DNA from: Paenibacillus sp. BSR1-1
Lineage (GTDB): Bacteria > Bacillota > Bacilli > Bacillales > Cytobacillaceae
DNA length: 58,631 nt
Assembly: GCF_030403775.1 (NCBI RefSeq)
Contig: NZ_JAQMWQ010000008.1
Location: 120,522 to 179,152 of the forward strand
Reading direction: 5' to 3'
Under the pieces are notes generated by a model. It ran no database searches. It was given only the letters and a program-made list of their open reading frames with translations, and was not told where the DNA came from. Of the stretch, positions 7,544 to 16,551 are shown piece by piece (within the stretch, counting starts at the first letter, position 1; each line of letters begins with the position of its first letter). Both the position numbers and the translations under genes were made by a program.

Positions 7544-7868
7544 GGGCACTCTGAACCCTGATAGTGCCCGCTCTCCTCGAATTCCCTTGCTCACGGGCAC
7601 CCTGAACCCTTGACAGTGCCCGCGCTCCTCGAATTCTCTTGCTCACGGGCACTCTGAACCCTCGACAGTGCCCGCGCTCCTCGAATTCTCTTGCTCACGG
7701 GCACCCTGAACCCTTGACAGTGCCCACGCTCCTCGAATTCTCTTGCTCACGGGCACTCTGAACCCTCGACAGTGCCCGCGCTCCTCGAATTCTCTTGCTC
7801 ACGGGCACTCTGAACCCGTGACAGTGCCAGCTCCCTCAAATTCCCTTACTCATGGGCACTCTGAACCT
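7544..7868. repeat. Tandem array of seven 52-bp units (array B)
   Basis: Units begin with GGGCACT at 7544, 7595, 7647, 7699, 7751, 7803 and 7854; the last is partial. The step is 52 bp, with 51 at each end. Each full unit has a perfect or near-perfect inverted pair GGGCACT-13 nt-AGTGCCC (27 nt in all), followed by a 25-nt spacer containing CTCCTCGAATTCTCTTGCTC. The array lies between the sigma-factor promoter region and the terminator of the pentapeptide gene. The sequence differs from array A but the period and plan are the same. Confidence 0.92.
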
Positions 7869-7896
7869 TAAAGTCTAAATACAGATCATAGTAATA

Positions 7897-7928
7897 AAAA
7901 CCGTGCGGTAATTTCCGCACGGTTTTAA
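7897..7928 (-). terminator. Terminator after the pentapeptide-repeat gene
   Basis: Inverted repeat CCGTGCGG/CCGCACGG with flanking A4/T4 (7897-7926). It can act in both directions, and the only gene that needs it is on the minus strand. Confidence 0.8.
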
Positions 7929-7932
7929 AAGG

Positions 7933-8580
7933 TCAATCTTTAATTATCAATCCCAGCAACTTGGCAAAGCCAATAGCCTGTTCAGAAGTAACAATGCATC
8001 CGTCTAAACTTTCAGGCGATAAAATGAGCTGATTTAAGGTGGAGCTGGTAAAATCTATCCCTTTAAGTGCGGCTCCAGTAAAGTTCACTTCATATAAATC
8101 ACTTTCTTTAAAATCAACAAGGTGAAATTTCGCTTCATAAAAGTCAGCATGACGGAGGGAGCATGTATCAAATTTCACTTGTTTTAAATCGCCGTAACCA
8201 AATGAGCAAAGGTTGGCATTGCAATGGCTAAATGAGACATTGCGGAGTGTGGCATCTGCAAGGTTCAGGCCGACGAGTTTAGATTCTTTAAACTCGACTC
8301 GATGAATACTGGCATCGCCAAAATTAGAATTGGATAAATCGCATCTTTCAAAAATAACATCAATTAGTTCAACGTAGCGAAATGAGACATCAATGAACGT
8401 AACATTCTGAAATACCACTTGTTCAAACTTTAATCTTTCAATTTCTTCGCCAATAATGGAACAATCACTAATCAATGCCATTGAAACATATGTATCATCC
8501 CGGTCCTCAAAATTCATTGGCATTAAATCATTTGGAATAATAGGCTGTAAATTTTTTTGTTTCCGACTCAAATCGTTCAT
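7933..8580 (-). CDS. Pentapeptide repeat-containing protein
   Basis: About 215 residues, mostly consecutive pentapeptide repeats of the A(D/N)LXX-like type, for example CDLSNSNFGDASIHRVEF and SLRHADFYEAKFHLVDFKES, with the central Phe/Leu every five residues. This fold is a right-handed quadrilateral beta-helix. Members range from gyrase protection (Qnr/MfpA) to unknown roles, and nothing here decides between them. No signal peptide or membrane segment is visible. The ATG at 8580 directly touches the AGAGG sequence; a TTG three codons in (8571) has a 9-nt spacing and may be the true start. Confidence 0.85.
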   Translation of the reverse strand: MNDLSRKQKNLQPIIPNDLMPMNFEDRDDTYVSMALISDCSIIGEEIERLKFEQVVFQNVTFIDVSFRYVELIDVIFERCDLSNSNFGDASIHRVEFKESKLVGLNLADATLRNVSFSHCNANLCSFGYGDLKQVKFDTCSLRHADFYEAKFHLVDFKESDLYEVNFTGAALKGIDFTSSTLNQLILSPESLDGCIVTSEQAIGFAKLLGLIIKD

Positions 8581-8681
8581 CCTCTTTTTAATTCAGAATA
8601 GTGTTAATTCTACAAAATAATACCATTTAATTATGATAGAATGCTATTAGAAACAGAAATTCTTAGACGGGGGAGATTCTT

Positions 8682-9302
8682 ATGTTTTGGCTGCTGCTTC
8701 TTATATCCTATTTAATTGGAAGCGTTCCGACTGCCCTCATTATCGGCAAGCTGGTTTTTGGGGTCGACATCCGGGATCATGGCAGCAAAAATCCCGGTGC
8801 AACCAACACGCTGAGGGTACTTGGTAAAAAATCGGCCATATTTGTTCTCCTTATTGACCTTGGCAAAGGCGCACTGGCCGCATCACTTCCTATTTTTTTC
8901 AACTTTGATGCTGAACCTCTTTACTTCGGACTTGCTGCCGTCATTGGCCATTGCTTTCCGATTTTCGCCAATTTTAGAGGCGGAAAGGCCATCGCTACAA
9001 CAGCAGGAACACTTTTGATTGCCAACATTCCTTTGTTGGTAATCGCTTATATTACTTTCTTTCTAGTCATTTTTTTAACGAAGTATGTGTTTCTTGGCTC
9101 TATTTCTGTAGGTCTTAGTATGCTCTTATATACTTTTCTTTCACCTAACGTTGAATTTGAACTTATCTTTCTATTATTCACTTTCCTTTTACTTTTCCTC
9201 CATCGCTCAAACATCCGAAACTTCATCTTAGGCATCGAACCAAAAATTAATGATAAAAATTTAGCGAATGACCGCATTCCGCCAAAAAATATTAAAATGT
9301 AA
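8682..9302 (+). CDS. plsY: Acyl-phosphate:glycerol-3-phosphate acyltransferase
   Basis: A 206-residue integral membrane enzyme that transfers the acyl group of acyl-phosphate to glycerol-3-phosphate, the first step of phospholipid synthesis. The three PlsY motifs are present: GSVPTA with SKNPGATNTLRVLG, GHCFPIFANFRGGKAIAT, and HRSNIRN near the C-terminus. There are five to six hydrophobic segments. It stands alone on the plus strand between two minus-strand genes, with SD GGGGGAG, and ends at a strong two-way terminator. Bacilli usually have another plsY next to parE/parC, so this may be a second copy; the window cannot show that. Confidence 0.92.
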   Translation: MFWLLLLISYLIGSVPTALIIGKLVFGVDIRDHGSKNPGATNTLRVLGKKSAIFVLLIDLGKGALAASLPIFFNFDAEPLYFGLAAVIGHCFPIFANFRGGKAIATTAGTLLIANIPLLVIAYITFFLVIFLTKYVFLGSISVGLSMLLYTFLSPNVEFELIFLLFTFLLLFLHRSNIRNFILGIEPKINDKNLANDRIPPKNIKM

Positions 9303-9303
9303 A

Positions 9304-9338
9304 GAAATCCCCGGCAGATAAATTCTGCCGGGGATTTC
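9304..9338. terminator. Two-way terminator between plsY and the thioredoxin-like gene
   Basis: Stem AAATCCCCGGCAGA/TCTGCCGGGGATTT with a five-base loop, flanked by A- and T-rich ends. It serves two convergent genes. Confidence 0.88.
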
Positions 9339-9890
9339 TTATAAAAGTGTACTTATTATGCTATTTGCCACTGTCTGCCAAATTGAGGAATCTGTTTGAT
9401 AAGCTTTGCCCAGGCGCTTGTACAATTCCATTTGCTTCTCTTGAAAATCCGGGGCATCTTTTTCAGGAAGGGAGGCGCGTCCCTCTTCTACTAAAGCCTG
9501 CATTTCAGGCGCCCTCGGACCCCAAACTCCGACTTCCGTACCTTCTTGATTGATAAAAATAAAAATCGGGATCGCTCTAGATGTGCCGTTTGTTAAATAT
9601 TGATCCATCAGTTCAAGATTCTGGTCGCGCAGAACAAATCGCACTTCCATATCCGCAGCCTCAGAGACCCTCATTAATATTGGGTTATTAAGTAAAGCAT
9701 CCCCGCACCAATCCTCTGTTAAAACAATTGCCCTCAGCCCCTGAGATTTTAATGCCTCAAGCCTCTGCTGATCTTCAGCAGTTAACGTAAATCGATCATA
9801 AATCGAAAGCATTTCCTCTTTATTTCGAGTCATAGAATTGGTATACTCATCCAGTGTCATTCCTTTTTGAAACCATTCATTTAATTCCAC
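9339..9890 (-). CDS. Thioredoxin-like family protein lacking the second active-site Cys
   Basis: A 183-residue protein with a thioredoxin-like core: IVLTEDWCGDALLNNPILMRVSE, then a strand/helix pattern and the cis-Pro segment SRAIPIFIFINQEG. The usual CXXC is replaced by W-C-G-D, so only one cysteine of the redox pair remains. This form is known in a Bacillus subgroup of thioredoxin-like proteins. No signal peptide is present, so it should be cytoplasmic. The redox role is uncertain because a disulfide cannot form inside the motif; a monothiol or bacillithiol-linked reaction is possible. Confidence 0.8.
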   Translation of the reverse strand: MELNEWFQKGMTLDEYTNSMTRNKEEMLSIYDRFTLTAEDQQRLEALKSQGLRAIVLTEDWCGDALLNNPILMRVSEAADMEVRFVLRDQNLELMDQYLTNGTSRAIPIFIFINQEGTEVGVWGPRAPEMQALVEEGRASLPEKDAPDFQEKQMELYKRLGKAYQTDSSIWQTVANSIISTLL

Positions 9891-10113
9891 TTAACTAGCA
9901 CCCCCATACATTTACTTTTATGATAGCCATTCTTCGCTCACCTTACAACGGAACTGCTTAACGCATATTTATAAAGCTATTCTAAGAGCATTATTCCCTA
10001 TTTCAAAAAAGTAATAAATATACAGTAGAAATAGTCATCATAAGTTGGTAGAATATTTTATAAATAGGAAATATTATTTAAACTTATTTCCAATATAACA
10101 AAGGGGGAAAAGT

Positions 10114-11595
10114 ATGTCTCATCAAACACTACAGCTGATTTCGATTGGAATCTACTTAGCCGGTATGCTTTTAATAGGTTGGTATTCTTATCGAAAAACT
10201 AGCAATCTGACGGACTACATGCTTGGGGGAAGGTCTTTAGGACCTGCTGTAACTGCCTTAAGTGCTGGTGCTGCTGATATGAGCGGCTGGCTTTTAATGG
10301 GATTGCCTGGCGGCGTTTATGTAACCGGTTTAGCGAGCGCTTGGATTGCGGTTGGTTTAACGATAGGAGCTTATCTAAACTGGTTTTTGGTTGCACCGAG
10401 ATTACGGTCTTATACTCAAGTTGCGAATGATTCTATTACAATACCAAGTTATCTTGAGAACCGCTTTAAAGATAAATCAAACATGCTCCGTATTGTATCT
10501 GGTATCGTTATTCTTGTTTTCTTTACTTTCTATGTTTCTTCGGGGTTGGTTTCTGGAGCGGTATTCTTCCAGAGTTCATTTGGTACAGACTACCTGACAG
10601 GTCTTTATATCGTTGGCGGCGTTACTATCGCCTACACCTTATTTGGCGGTTTCCTGGCAGTAAGTTATACAGATTTCATACAAGGATTAATGATGCTGGT
10701 TGCCCTATTCTTAGTTCCAGCGTTGGGTATCTTTATTACTGGCGGACCTACTGAAACGTTTGATACAATTCGCGCCATCGACCCAACAAGGCTGGATTGG
10801 TTTAAAGGCACAACATTCATCGGAATTGTATCGGCAATGGCTTGGGGCCTTGGATATTTCGGGCAGCCGCATATCGTTGTCCGCTTTATGGCGATTAAAA
10901 CTATTAAAGAAACAAAGAGTGCTCGCCGCATTGGTATGGGCTGGATGATTATTTCTTTAATTGGGACGATCTTTACTGGATTAATTGGTATTGCTTATTT
11001 CCATAATAATACTGCTCATAAACTGGATAATCCGGAAGCAGTATTCATTTCATTAAGTCAGATTTTCTTTCACCCGCTTTTCGCTGGTTTTGCCTTGGCA
11101 GCGATTCTTGCCGCCATTATGAGTACGATTTCTTCTCAGTTAATCGTAACTTCAAGTGCATTGGTTGAGGATTTATACAAAGTGGTCATGAACAAAAATG
11201 CTAGTGATAAGCGCCTTGTTTTCTTAGGAAGAATGGCTGTACTCCTTGTATCTGTTGTTGCTGGAGCACTTGCTTTTAAGCAAAACAGCACGATCTTAAG
11301 CCTTGTTGCCTATGCTTGGGCAGGATTTGGAGCTTCCTTCGGTCCAATCATTTTATTAAGCTTATTCTGGAAAAAGATGACCAAATGGGGCGCCCTTTAC
11401 GGAATGATTGTCGGAGCAGTTACCGTTATCGTTTGGAAAAACGTTGGACTTGGCGATACTCTTTATGAAATCGTACCTGGCTTCGTCCTTAACTTGGTTG
11501 TATCTGTTGTTGTCAGCTTAGTTACGTATAAAAAGAATGAAGAAATCGAAAGAGAATTTGATGAAAGCGTCCGCTTGCTAAAAGATGCTTCTTAA
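10114..11595 (+). CDS. putP: Sodium/proline symporter (PutP/OpuE family)
   Basis: A 493-residue sodium:solute symporter with about 13 membrane helices. Family marks are SDYMLGGRSLGPAVTALSAG-like residues early on (DYMLGGRSLGP, SAGAADMSGW), the GLGYFGQPHIVVRFMAIK loop and AAILAAIMSTISSQLIVTSS. It imports proline with Na+. In B. subtilis the related opuE lies beside gatCAB, and this gene is also near gatCAB, so an osmoprotective OpuE role is as likely as a catabolic PutP role. rocA, about 19 kb away, would use the proline carbon. SD AAAGGGGG is 10-17 nt upstream. A GGAAATA...TATTTCC inverted repeat (10067-10091) lies just before the SD. Confidence 0.92.
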   Translation: MSHQTLQLISIGIYLAGMLLIGWYSYRKTSNLTDYMLGGRSLGPAVTALSAGAADMSGWLLMGLPGGVYVTGLASAWIAVGLTIGAYLNWFLVAPRLRSYTQVANDSITIPSYLENRFKDKSNMLRIVSGIVILVFFTFYVSSGLVSGAVFFQSSFGTDYLTGLYIVGGVTIAYTLFGGFLAVSYTDFIQGLMMLVALFLVPALGIFITGGPTETFDTIRAIDPTRLDWFKGTTFIGIVSAMAWGLGYFGQPHIVVRFMAIKTIKETKSARRIGMGWMIISLIGTIFTGLIGIAYFHNNTAHKLDNPEAVFISLSQIFFHPLFAGFALAAILAAIMSTISSQLIVTSSALVEDLYKVVMNKNASDKRLVFLGRMAVLLVSVVAGALAFKQNSTILSLVAYAWAGFGASFGPIILLSLFWKKMTKWGALYGMIVGAVTVIVWKNVGLGDTLYEIVPGFVLNLVVSVVVSLVTYKKNEEIEREFDESVRLLKDAS

Positions 11596-11600
11596 TAGTT

Positions 11601-11634
11601 AAAAACCGCTCGGATTTTTTTCCGAGCGGTTTCT
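11601..11634. terminator. Two-way terminator between putP and the DUF1697 gene
   Basis: Stem AAACCGCTCGGA/TCCGAGCGGTTT with a T6 loop (11603-11632), flanked by A- and T-rich sequence; shared by two convergent genes. Confidence 0.88.
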
Positions 11635-12177
11635 TTATTCCGCCATGGCTTTAGCCATGGTGTCCAGCTTCATTACTGTATTCCAGTTCCTCACTGTTGC
11701 AGGAACGCCGAGTTTTGGAAGCTGTGTTGCTAATTTTGAATCCCGGATGCTTTGGCGGAAAAAGAGGTATACTTCTTTGCCGATTACTTTGCATTCATCC
11801 TTTTCACTTTCAAAGTTTTGTAAATGGTCAATTCCACCCTGAGCAGGTTTGCCCCTTAAAAAGGCTATTTGGACACTTTCCCCTTCTTTTAAGTTTTCCG
11901 TCGAGTACGGGCAGTGGTGAATAATCCGTTCATATTCCTCGACCGTTCTTAAAATAACCGGGACTGGAAATCCAAAAGTTTTCTCTATTCCTTTCTCCAG
12001 TTGCTCGCTAAGTCTTTCTGTTTCCTCATCCGATTCAAACAAAACATTCCCGCTTTGAATATATGTTTTTACCTTATGTAAACCCATGTCCTCTAATAAA
12101 CTCTTGAGGTCTGCCATTTTAATTTTATTATGTCCGCCAACGTTGATTCCCCTGAGTAATGCAATATAAATAGTCAT
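11635..12177 (-). CDS. DUF1697 domain-containing protein
   Basis: A 180-residue protein that fits DUF1697 over its full length: the start MTIYIALLRGINVGGHNKIK, the middle YIQSGNVLFES and the C-terminal LGVPATVRNWNTVMKL are the signature parts. The function of the family is unknown. It has no membrane segment or signal peptide. SD GAGG is 7-10 nt upstream of the ATG. It stands alone, divergent from the VOC gene and convergent with putP. Confidence 0.9.
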   Translation of the reverse strand: MTIYIALLRGINVGGHNKIKMADLKSLLEDMGLHKVKTYIQSGNVLFESDEETERLSEQLEKGIEKTFGFPVPVILRTVEEYERIIHHCPYSTENLKEGESVQIAFLRGKPAQGGIDHLQNFESEKDECKVIGKEVYLFFRQSIRDSKLATQLPKLGVPATVRNWNTVMKLDTMAKAMAE

Positions 12178-12315
12178 GTATGTACCTCGCTTATTTAATT
12201 GGTTCCCTTACTTAAATCTTAACATCTGTGGAGCAAATTAAACTACATTAGTTGAAGGATATTTGTTTGGGTTTGGAGAAAATAGTGAACATTAACGCAT
12301 TGGGAGGAAGGAAAA

Positions 12316-12747
12316 ATGGTTTTGCAAAGAGTATCTTTAATTACAATAGGAGCAATTAATTTACCATTATTACGTTCATTTTATCAATCATTAGGCTGGG
12401 AAGAAACAGAAATTAGTTCTGACCAATATGCCGTTTTTAAAACGGCTGGGGTTCTGCTATCTTTGTTCCCAATTGAAGAATTGGCGAAAGATGCCGGTAT
12501 CGAACTCTCCCACTCAACAGAAACTTATCGAGGGGTAACCTTTGCTATTAATGTTGAGCAGCCAGAGCAAGTCGACTCGACCATTGAGGAAATCCGTCAG
12601 GCAGGCGGAAAAATATTAAGGGAACCTAGTGATGCCTTTTGGGGAGGCCGGACAGCCTATTTTGCTGATCCCGAAAACAATCTTTGGGAAGTAGCTTGGA
12701 ATCCTAGCTCTGTATTCGATGAGCGCGGAGCGATGATTTCTTATTAA
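12316..12747 (+). CDS. VOC family (glyoxalase-like) protein
   Basis: A 143-residue vicinal-oxygen-chelate protein. Two beta-alpha-beta-beta-beta modules are visible (VSLITIGAINLPLLRSFYQSLGW and YRGVTFAINVEQPEQVDSTIEEI), ending with the typical GGRTAYFADPENNLWEVAWN. Members include glyoxalases, dioxygenases and drug-binding proteins, and the substrate cannot be told here. The SD GGGAGGAAGG is strong. It is a single-gene unit ending at the terminator at 12754-12780. Confidence 0.88.
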   Translation: MVLQRVSLITIGAINLPLLRSFYQSLGWEETEISSDQYAVFKTAGVLLSLFPIEELAKDAGIELSHSTETYRGVTFAINVEQPEQVDSTIEEIRQAGGKILREPSDAFWGGRTAYFADPENNLWEVAWNPSSVFDERGAMISY

Positions 12748-12753
12748 CATATT

Positions 12754-12780
12754 GAGCTGCTTTGGCAGCTCTTTTTTTTT
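12754..12780 (+). terminator. Terminator after the VOC gene
   Basis: Stem GAGCTGC/GCAGCTC with a TTTG loop followed by nine T. Confidence 0.9.
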
Positions 12781-13157
12781 CGACAAATTTCTTGATAGAT
12801 TTGTGCAAAAAGGTCAATCATATCAAGGAAATCGGCCATTTCAATCAAACGTTTGATTAGGGTTTATATGGACTAATCAGACGTTTGATTAAAAACAGTG
12901 TTGGCCGTATTATTTATGGAATTTCCTTTTAACACCGGAGAAAATCGTGTCGAATAAATGATGACATCAACCACTTAATGTATCAAACTTTGGGGAGAAA
13001 CTGCTATTTTCCACTTAATGGACACACTTCGACAGGTTATCCAATATTACTTTACTAATCAAACGTTTAATTAAAAGGTAGCCAAATCCTTATTTCACAT
13101 GGTTTTTTCCCGGGAAATTGAAAAAAACAATGTCGAACCGTGCTCGACTTTTTTCTC
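12781..13157. promoter_or_regulatory. Gene-free stretch with three 16-bp palindromes (possible repressor sites)
   Basis: No gene-like frame is seen in these 377 bases between two convergent genes. It holds a perfect palindrome AATCAAACGTTTGATT at 12843-12858 and two near copies with one change each: AATCAGACGTTTGATT at 12875-12890 and AATCAAACGTTTAATT at 13057-13072. The first two are 32 bp apart centre to centre, about three helical turns. The form is that of TetR-family operators. In B. subtilis the TetR gene yerO and the pump gene swrC follow gatB at this place, and both are missing here. Confidence 0.55.
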
Positions 13158-13192
13158 AGTAAAAAAGCTGGCAGAGTCGTTCTGCCAGCTTA
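13158..13192 (-). terminator. Terminator of the gatCAB operon
   Basis: Minus-strand stem AAGCTGGCAGA/TCTGCCAGCTT (13165-13191) with a five-base loop, running into T6; it starts 6 nt after the gatB stop. Confidence 0.9.
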
Positions 13193-13197
13193 ACCAT

Positions 13198-14634
13198 TTA
13201 ACGCTTTTGTAATTCTTGCTGCAGCAATTGATTGACCAATTGCGGATTGGCCTGTCCTTTAGTCGCTTTCATCAGCTGGCCAACAAGGAAGCCCACTGCT
13301 TTTGCTTTTCCATCCTTAAAATCTTCCACAGATTTAGGGTTAGCATCAAGAACTTCTGCAATAATTTTGAGCAGGGTTCCCTCATCGGAAATTTGAACAA
13401 GACCTTTGTCTTTCACAATTTGCTCGGCATCCCCGCCGTTTTCGATTAACTCTTTAAAAACGGTTTTCGCAATCTTTGAAGAAATTGTTCCGTTTTCAAT
13501 CAACTTAATCATGCTTGCTAAGCCTTCAGGGGTTAATGCAACTTCATGCAGCTCTTTCCCTTCAGCATTCAAATACCCAGACACTTCACCCATTACCCAG
13601 TTGGAAGCCATCTTTGCGTCTGCACCGGCTTTAACCGTTGCTTCAAAGAAATTGGCTGTTTCTATTGTAACTGTCAAAACCTTTGCATCGTAAACTGGCA
13701 GCCCAAGCTCTTCCACATAGCGCTTTTGACGCTGGTCCGGCAGTTCGGGAATTTCAGCGCGAATTCGTGTCTTCCAATCTTCATCAATATAAATATCCAT
13801 CAAATCTGGTTCTGGGAAGTAGCGGTAATCATCCGAACCTTCCTTTACGCGCATCAACAATGTTGCACCAGTAGCTTCATCAAAGCGGCGTGTCTCCTGA
13901 TCGATTTTTCCACCTGAAGAAACCACTTCTCTTTGGCGCTTTTCTTCAAATTCAAGACCCTTGCGGACAAAGTTAAACGAGTTCAAGTTCTTCAACTCAG
14001 TTTTTGTTCCAAATTCTTCTTGCCCTACTGGACGAATTGAGATGTTGGCATCACAGCGGAGTGAGCCTTCTTCCATTTTACAATCGGAAACGCCAGTATA
14101 TTGAATGATTGATTTTAATTTTTCCAAATAAGCATAGGCTTCATCAGGGGTGCGAATATCCGGCTCGGAAACGATTTCAACAAGCGGAGTTCCCTGACGG
14201 TTGTAATCGCATAAGGAGTAGCCTTTTTCATGGTTCAGCTTTCCAGCATCCTCTTCTAAATGAATCCGGGTAATCCCAATTTTCTTCGTATAGCCATTTA
14301 CTTCGATTTCAATCCAGCCATGCTCGCCAATCGGCTTGTCAAATTGCGAGATCTGATAGGCCTTGGGATTGTCTGGATAGAAGTAGTTTTTCCGGTCAAA
14401 CTTCGTGTGTGTCGCCACCTCGCAGTTTAAGGCCATTGCCGCTTTCATCCCGAATTCTACTGCTTTTTTATTCAGAACCGGCAATACTCCCGGATAACCA
14501 AGGTCGATGACACTTGTATTCGTATTTGGCTCAGCACCAAAATGGTTTGGACTGGCCGAAAAGATTTTTGATTCTGTTTTTAACTCAACGTGGACCTCAA
14601 GTCCAATCACTGTTTCAAATTCCACTCTCTTCAC
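13198..14634 (-). CDS. gatB: Asp-tRNA(Asn)/Glu-tRNA(Gln) amidotransferase subunit B
   Basis: A 478-residue GatB. This subunit binds the mischarged tRNA and activates the Glu/Asp side chain with ATP so that ammonia from GatA can amidate it. The start [20 protein letters not shown] and the segment [20 protein letters not shown] are diagnostic. The C-terminal YqeY-like tail domain is complete ([20 protein letters not shown]). It is the third gene of gatC-gatA-gatB with a 3-nt gap to gatA. Length equals that of B. subtilis GatB. Confidence 0.97.
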   Translation of the reverse strand: MKRVEFETVIGLEVHVELKTESKIFSASPNHFGAEPNTNTSVIDLGYPGVLPVLNKKAVEFGMKAAMALNCEVATHTKFDRKNYFYPDNPKAYQISQFDKPIGEHGWIEIEVNGYTKKIGITRIHLEEDAGKLNHEKGYSLCDYNRQGTPLVEIVSEPDIRTPDEAYAYLEKLKSIIQYTGVSDCKMEEGSLRCDANISIRPVGQEEFGTKTELKNLNSFNFVRKGLEFEEKRQREVVSSGGKIDQETRRFDEATGATLLMRVKEGSDDYRYFPEPDLMDIYIDEDWKTRIRAEIPELPDQRQKRYVEELGLPVYDAKVLTVTIETANFFEATVKAGADAKMASNWVMGEVSGYLNAEGKELHEVALTPEGLASMIKLIENGTISSKIAKTVFKELIENGGDAEQIVKDKGLVQISDEGTLLKIIAEVLDANPKSVEDFKDGKAKAVGFLVGQLMKATKGQANPQLVNQLLQQELQKR

Positions 14635-14637
14635 CCC

Positions 14638-16104
14638 CTACAATCCTGGCTTCTGTTTATGAAAATCTGTTGCCTGTTCAAACGCATGTGCTGTGCGGTA
14701 AACCGTTGCTTCATCAAAATGTTTGCCAATAATTTGCAAGCCCAGCGGCAGGCCGCCATCAAAACCGCATGGAACTGAGATTCCTGGTAAACCGGCCAGG
14801 TTTAATGGAATCGTTAAGATATCATTGACATACATCGTCAATGGATCATCGATTTTTTCGCCAATTTTAAAGGCTGGTGTTGGCGTTGTTGGGCCGACGA
14901 TAACATCATATTTTTCAAAAACATCTTCAAAGTCTTTTTTGATCAACGTACGAGCCTGCTGTGCCTTTTTATAATAAGCATCATAATAACCAGAGCTAAG
15001 CGCAAAGGTGCCAAGCATAATCCTGCGTTTTACTTCTTCTCCAAAGCCTTCAGCTCTTGTCTTTTTATATAAATCCATTAAACTTTCGGCATCAGGAGCA
15101 CGATAACCATAACGTACGCCGTCAAAGCGAGCCAAGTTCGCTGATGCCTCTGAGGATGAAAGCAAATAGTAGGTCGCAAGAGCATATTTTGAATGCGGCA
15201 GTGACACTTCTTCCCAAACAGCTCCAAGGCCCTCAAGCACTTTTAAAGCATCTAACACAGATTGACGGACTGATTCACTGACACCCTCGCCTAAATACTC
15301 TTTCGGAACAGCAATTTTTAAACCCTTCACATCTCCTGTCAGAGCACTTGCGAAGTTTGGAACCTCTACTGGCGCAGAGGTTGAATCCATTGGATCTAAA
15401 CCAGAAATCGCCTGCAACAGATAGGCATTATCCTCTACTGTTCTCGTAATCGGTCCGATTTGATCAAGTGATGAGGCAAATGCGACAAGACCAAAGCGGG
15501 AAACACGGCCATAGGTTGGCTTTAATCCAACCACACCACAAAACGCTGCCGGCTGACGGATGGAACCTCCAGTATCGGAACCTAATGAAAACAGGACTTC
15601 CCCAGCTGCAACGGATGCTGCTGAACCACCAGAAGAACCGCCTGGAACCGTTTCAAGATTCCATGGATTGCGTGTCTTTTGAAAACGTGAATTTTCGTTT
15701 GAAGAACCCATGGCAAACTCGTCCATGTTAAGCTTACCAATGGTAACTGTTTCTGCTTGCTGAAGCTTCTGCACAACAGTTGCATCATAGATTGGATCAA
15801 AGTTTTCAAGAATCTTACTCGCACAAGTTGTCCGTAAGCCCTTTGTCACCATGTTATCCTTTAATCCAATCGGCATGCCGAATAGTAAGCCCTTAGTCAC
15901 ATCCGTGTTAAGCTTCTCATCAAGCGATTTCGCTGTAAGGCGCGCCCGCTCTTCGTCCAACGTTAAAAAAGCCTGGACTTTGTCCTCGACCTGGGCAATT
16001 CGTTTATACGATTCATCAACGAGGTCTGAAACCTTTAGTTCTTTTTTATGTAAAAGCTCATGCAAATCTGAAACTTTATAATCAAATAAACTCAATCTTT
16101 TCAC
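14638..16104 (-). CDS. gatA: Asp-tRNA(Asn)/Glu-tRNA(Gln) amidotransferase subunit A
   Basis: A 488-residue amidase-signature enzyme that releases ammonia from glutamine and passes it to GatB. The Ser-cisSer-Lys triad is present: Lys in [12 protein letters not shown], and the two serines in the Gly/Ser loop [14 protein letters not shown] and in [15 protein letters not shown]. The length is normal. It lies between gatC (3-nt gap) and gatB (3-nt gap), which fits production of equal amounts of the trimer. Organisms with GatCAB often lack GlnRS, so Gln-tRNA is made through this route. Confidence 0.97.
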   Translation of the reverse strand: MKRLSLFDYKVSDLHELLHKKELKVSDLVDESYKRIAQVEDKVQAFLTLDEERARLTAKSLDEKLNTDVTKGLLFGMPIGLKDNMVTKGLRTTCASKILENFDPIYDATVVQKLQQAETVTIGKLNMDEFAMGSSNENSRFQKTRNPWNLETVPGGSSGGSAASVAAGEVLFSLGSDTGGSIRQPAAFCGVVGLKPTYGRVSRFGLVAFASSLDQIGPITRTVEDNAYLLQAISGLDPMDSTSAPVEVPNFASALTGDVKGLKIAVPKEYLGEGVSESVRQSVLDALKVLEGLGAVWEEVSLPHSKYALATYYLLSSSEASANLARFDGVRYGYRAPDAESLMDLYKKTRAEGFGEEVKRRIMLGTFALSSGYYDAYYKKAQQARTLIKKDFEDVFEKYDVIVGPTTPTPAFKIGEKIDDPLTMYVNDILTIPLNLAGLPGISVPCGFDGGLPLGLQIIGKHFDEATVYRTAHAFEQATDFHKQKPGL

Positions 16105-16107
16105 TCC

Positions 16108-16401
16108 TTACTCTCCCAAAATCGATGGTACTTTTATTTGGCCATCCTGATGCTCAGGCGCATTTTTTAGTACCTCTTCACGCGGCAATCCTTGTTTTGG
16201 AATGTCCTCCCGCAAAACGTTTTTCAAATCAAGTACATGGTATGTAGGTTCTACATTTTCTGTATCCAATTCATTTAACTGCTCTGCAAAAGAGATAATT
16301 GCATCCAGCTGCTTAGTGAATTTTTCAACTTCTTCTTCCGTTACTGCTAAACGAGCCAGATTGGCCACGTGCTTAACTTGATCAGTGGAAATTCGTGACA
16401 T
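16108..16401 (-). CDS. gatC: Asp-tRNA(Asn)/Glu-tRNA(Gln) amidotransferase subunit C
   Basis: A 97-residue GatC, the small helical belt that joins GatA and GatB. The typical start [20 protein letters not shown] and the end [20 protein letters not shown] are present. It is the first gene of the operon. A GGGGGG run lies 9-14 nt before the ATG. The 147 bases upstream hold no other feature beyond the shared spacer with the fosB terminator. Confidence 0.96.
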   Translation of the reverse strand: MSRISTDQVKHVANLARLAVTEEEVEKFTKQLDAIISFAEQLNELDTENVEPTYHVLDLKNVLREDIPKQGLPREEVLKNAPEHQDGQIKVPSILGE

Positions 16402-16526
16402 GTTCCATAACCCCCCAATCCTTTTTTCAGTATTATTTTAATATTGATAATATCAAACTTTTGCGCTTTACTGCAATGATTCCTACATCAGTATTAACAA
16501 TTTAAAGGTGTTTTAGATTACTAGCA

Positions 16527-16551
16527 TGAAAAAAAGGAGCATTGCTCCCTT
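16527..16551 (-). terminator. Terminator after fosB
   Basis: Minus-strand hairpin GGAGCA/TGCTCC without a real loop (inner bases must open) followed by T7; it overlaps the fosB stop codon. Confidence 0.7.

Noticed and set aside
12781..13157. Attachment site or small mobile element in the gene-free stretch
   Set aside because: No integrase, target duplication or terminal inverted repeats are visible; the palindromes fit protein binding sites better.
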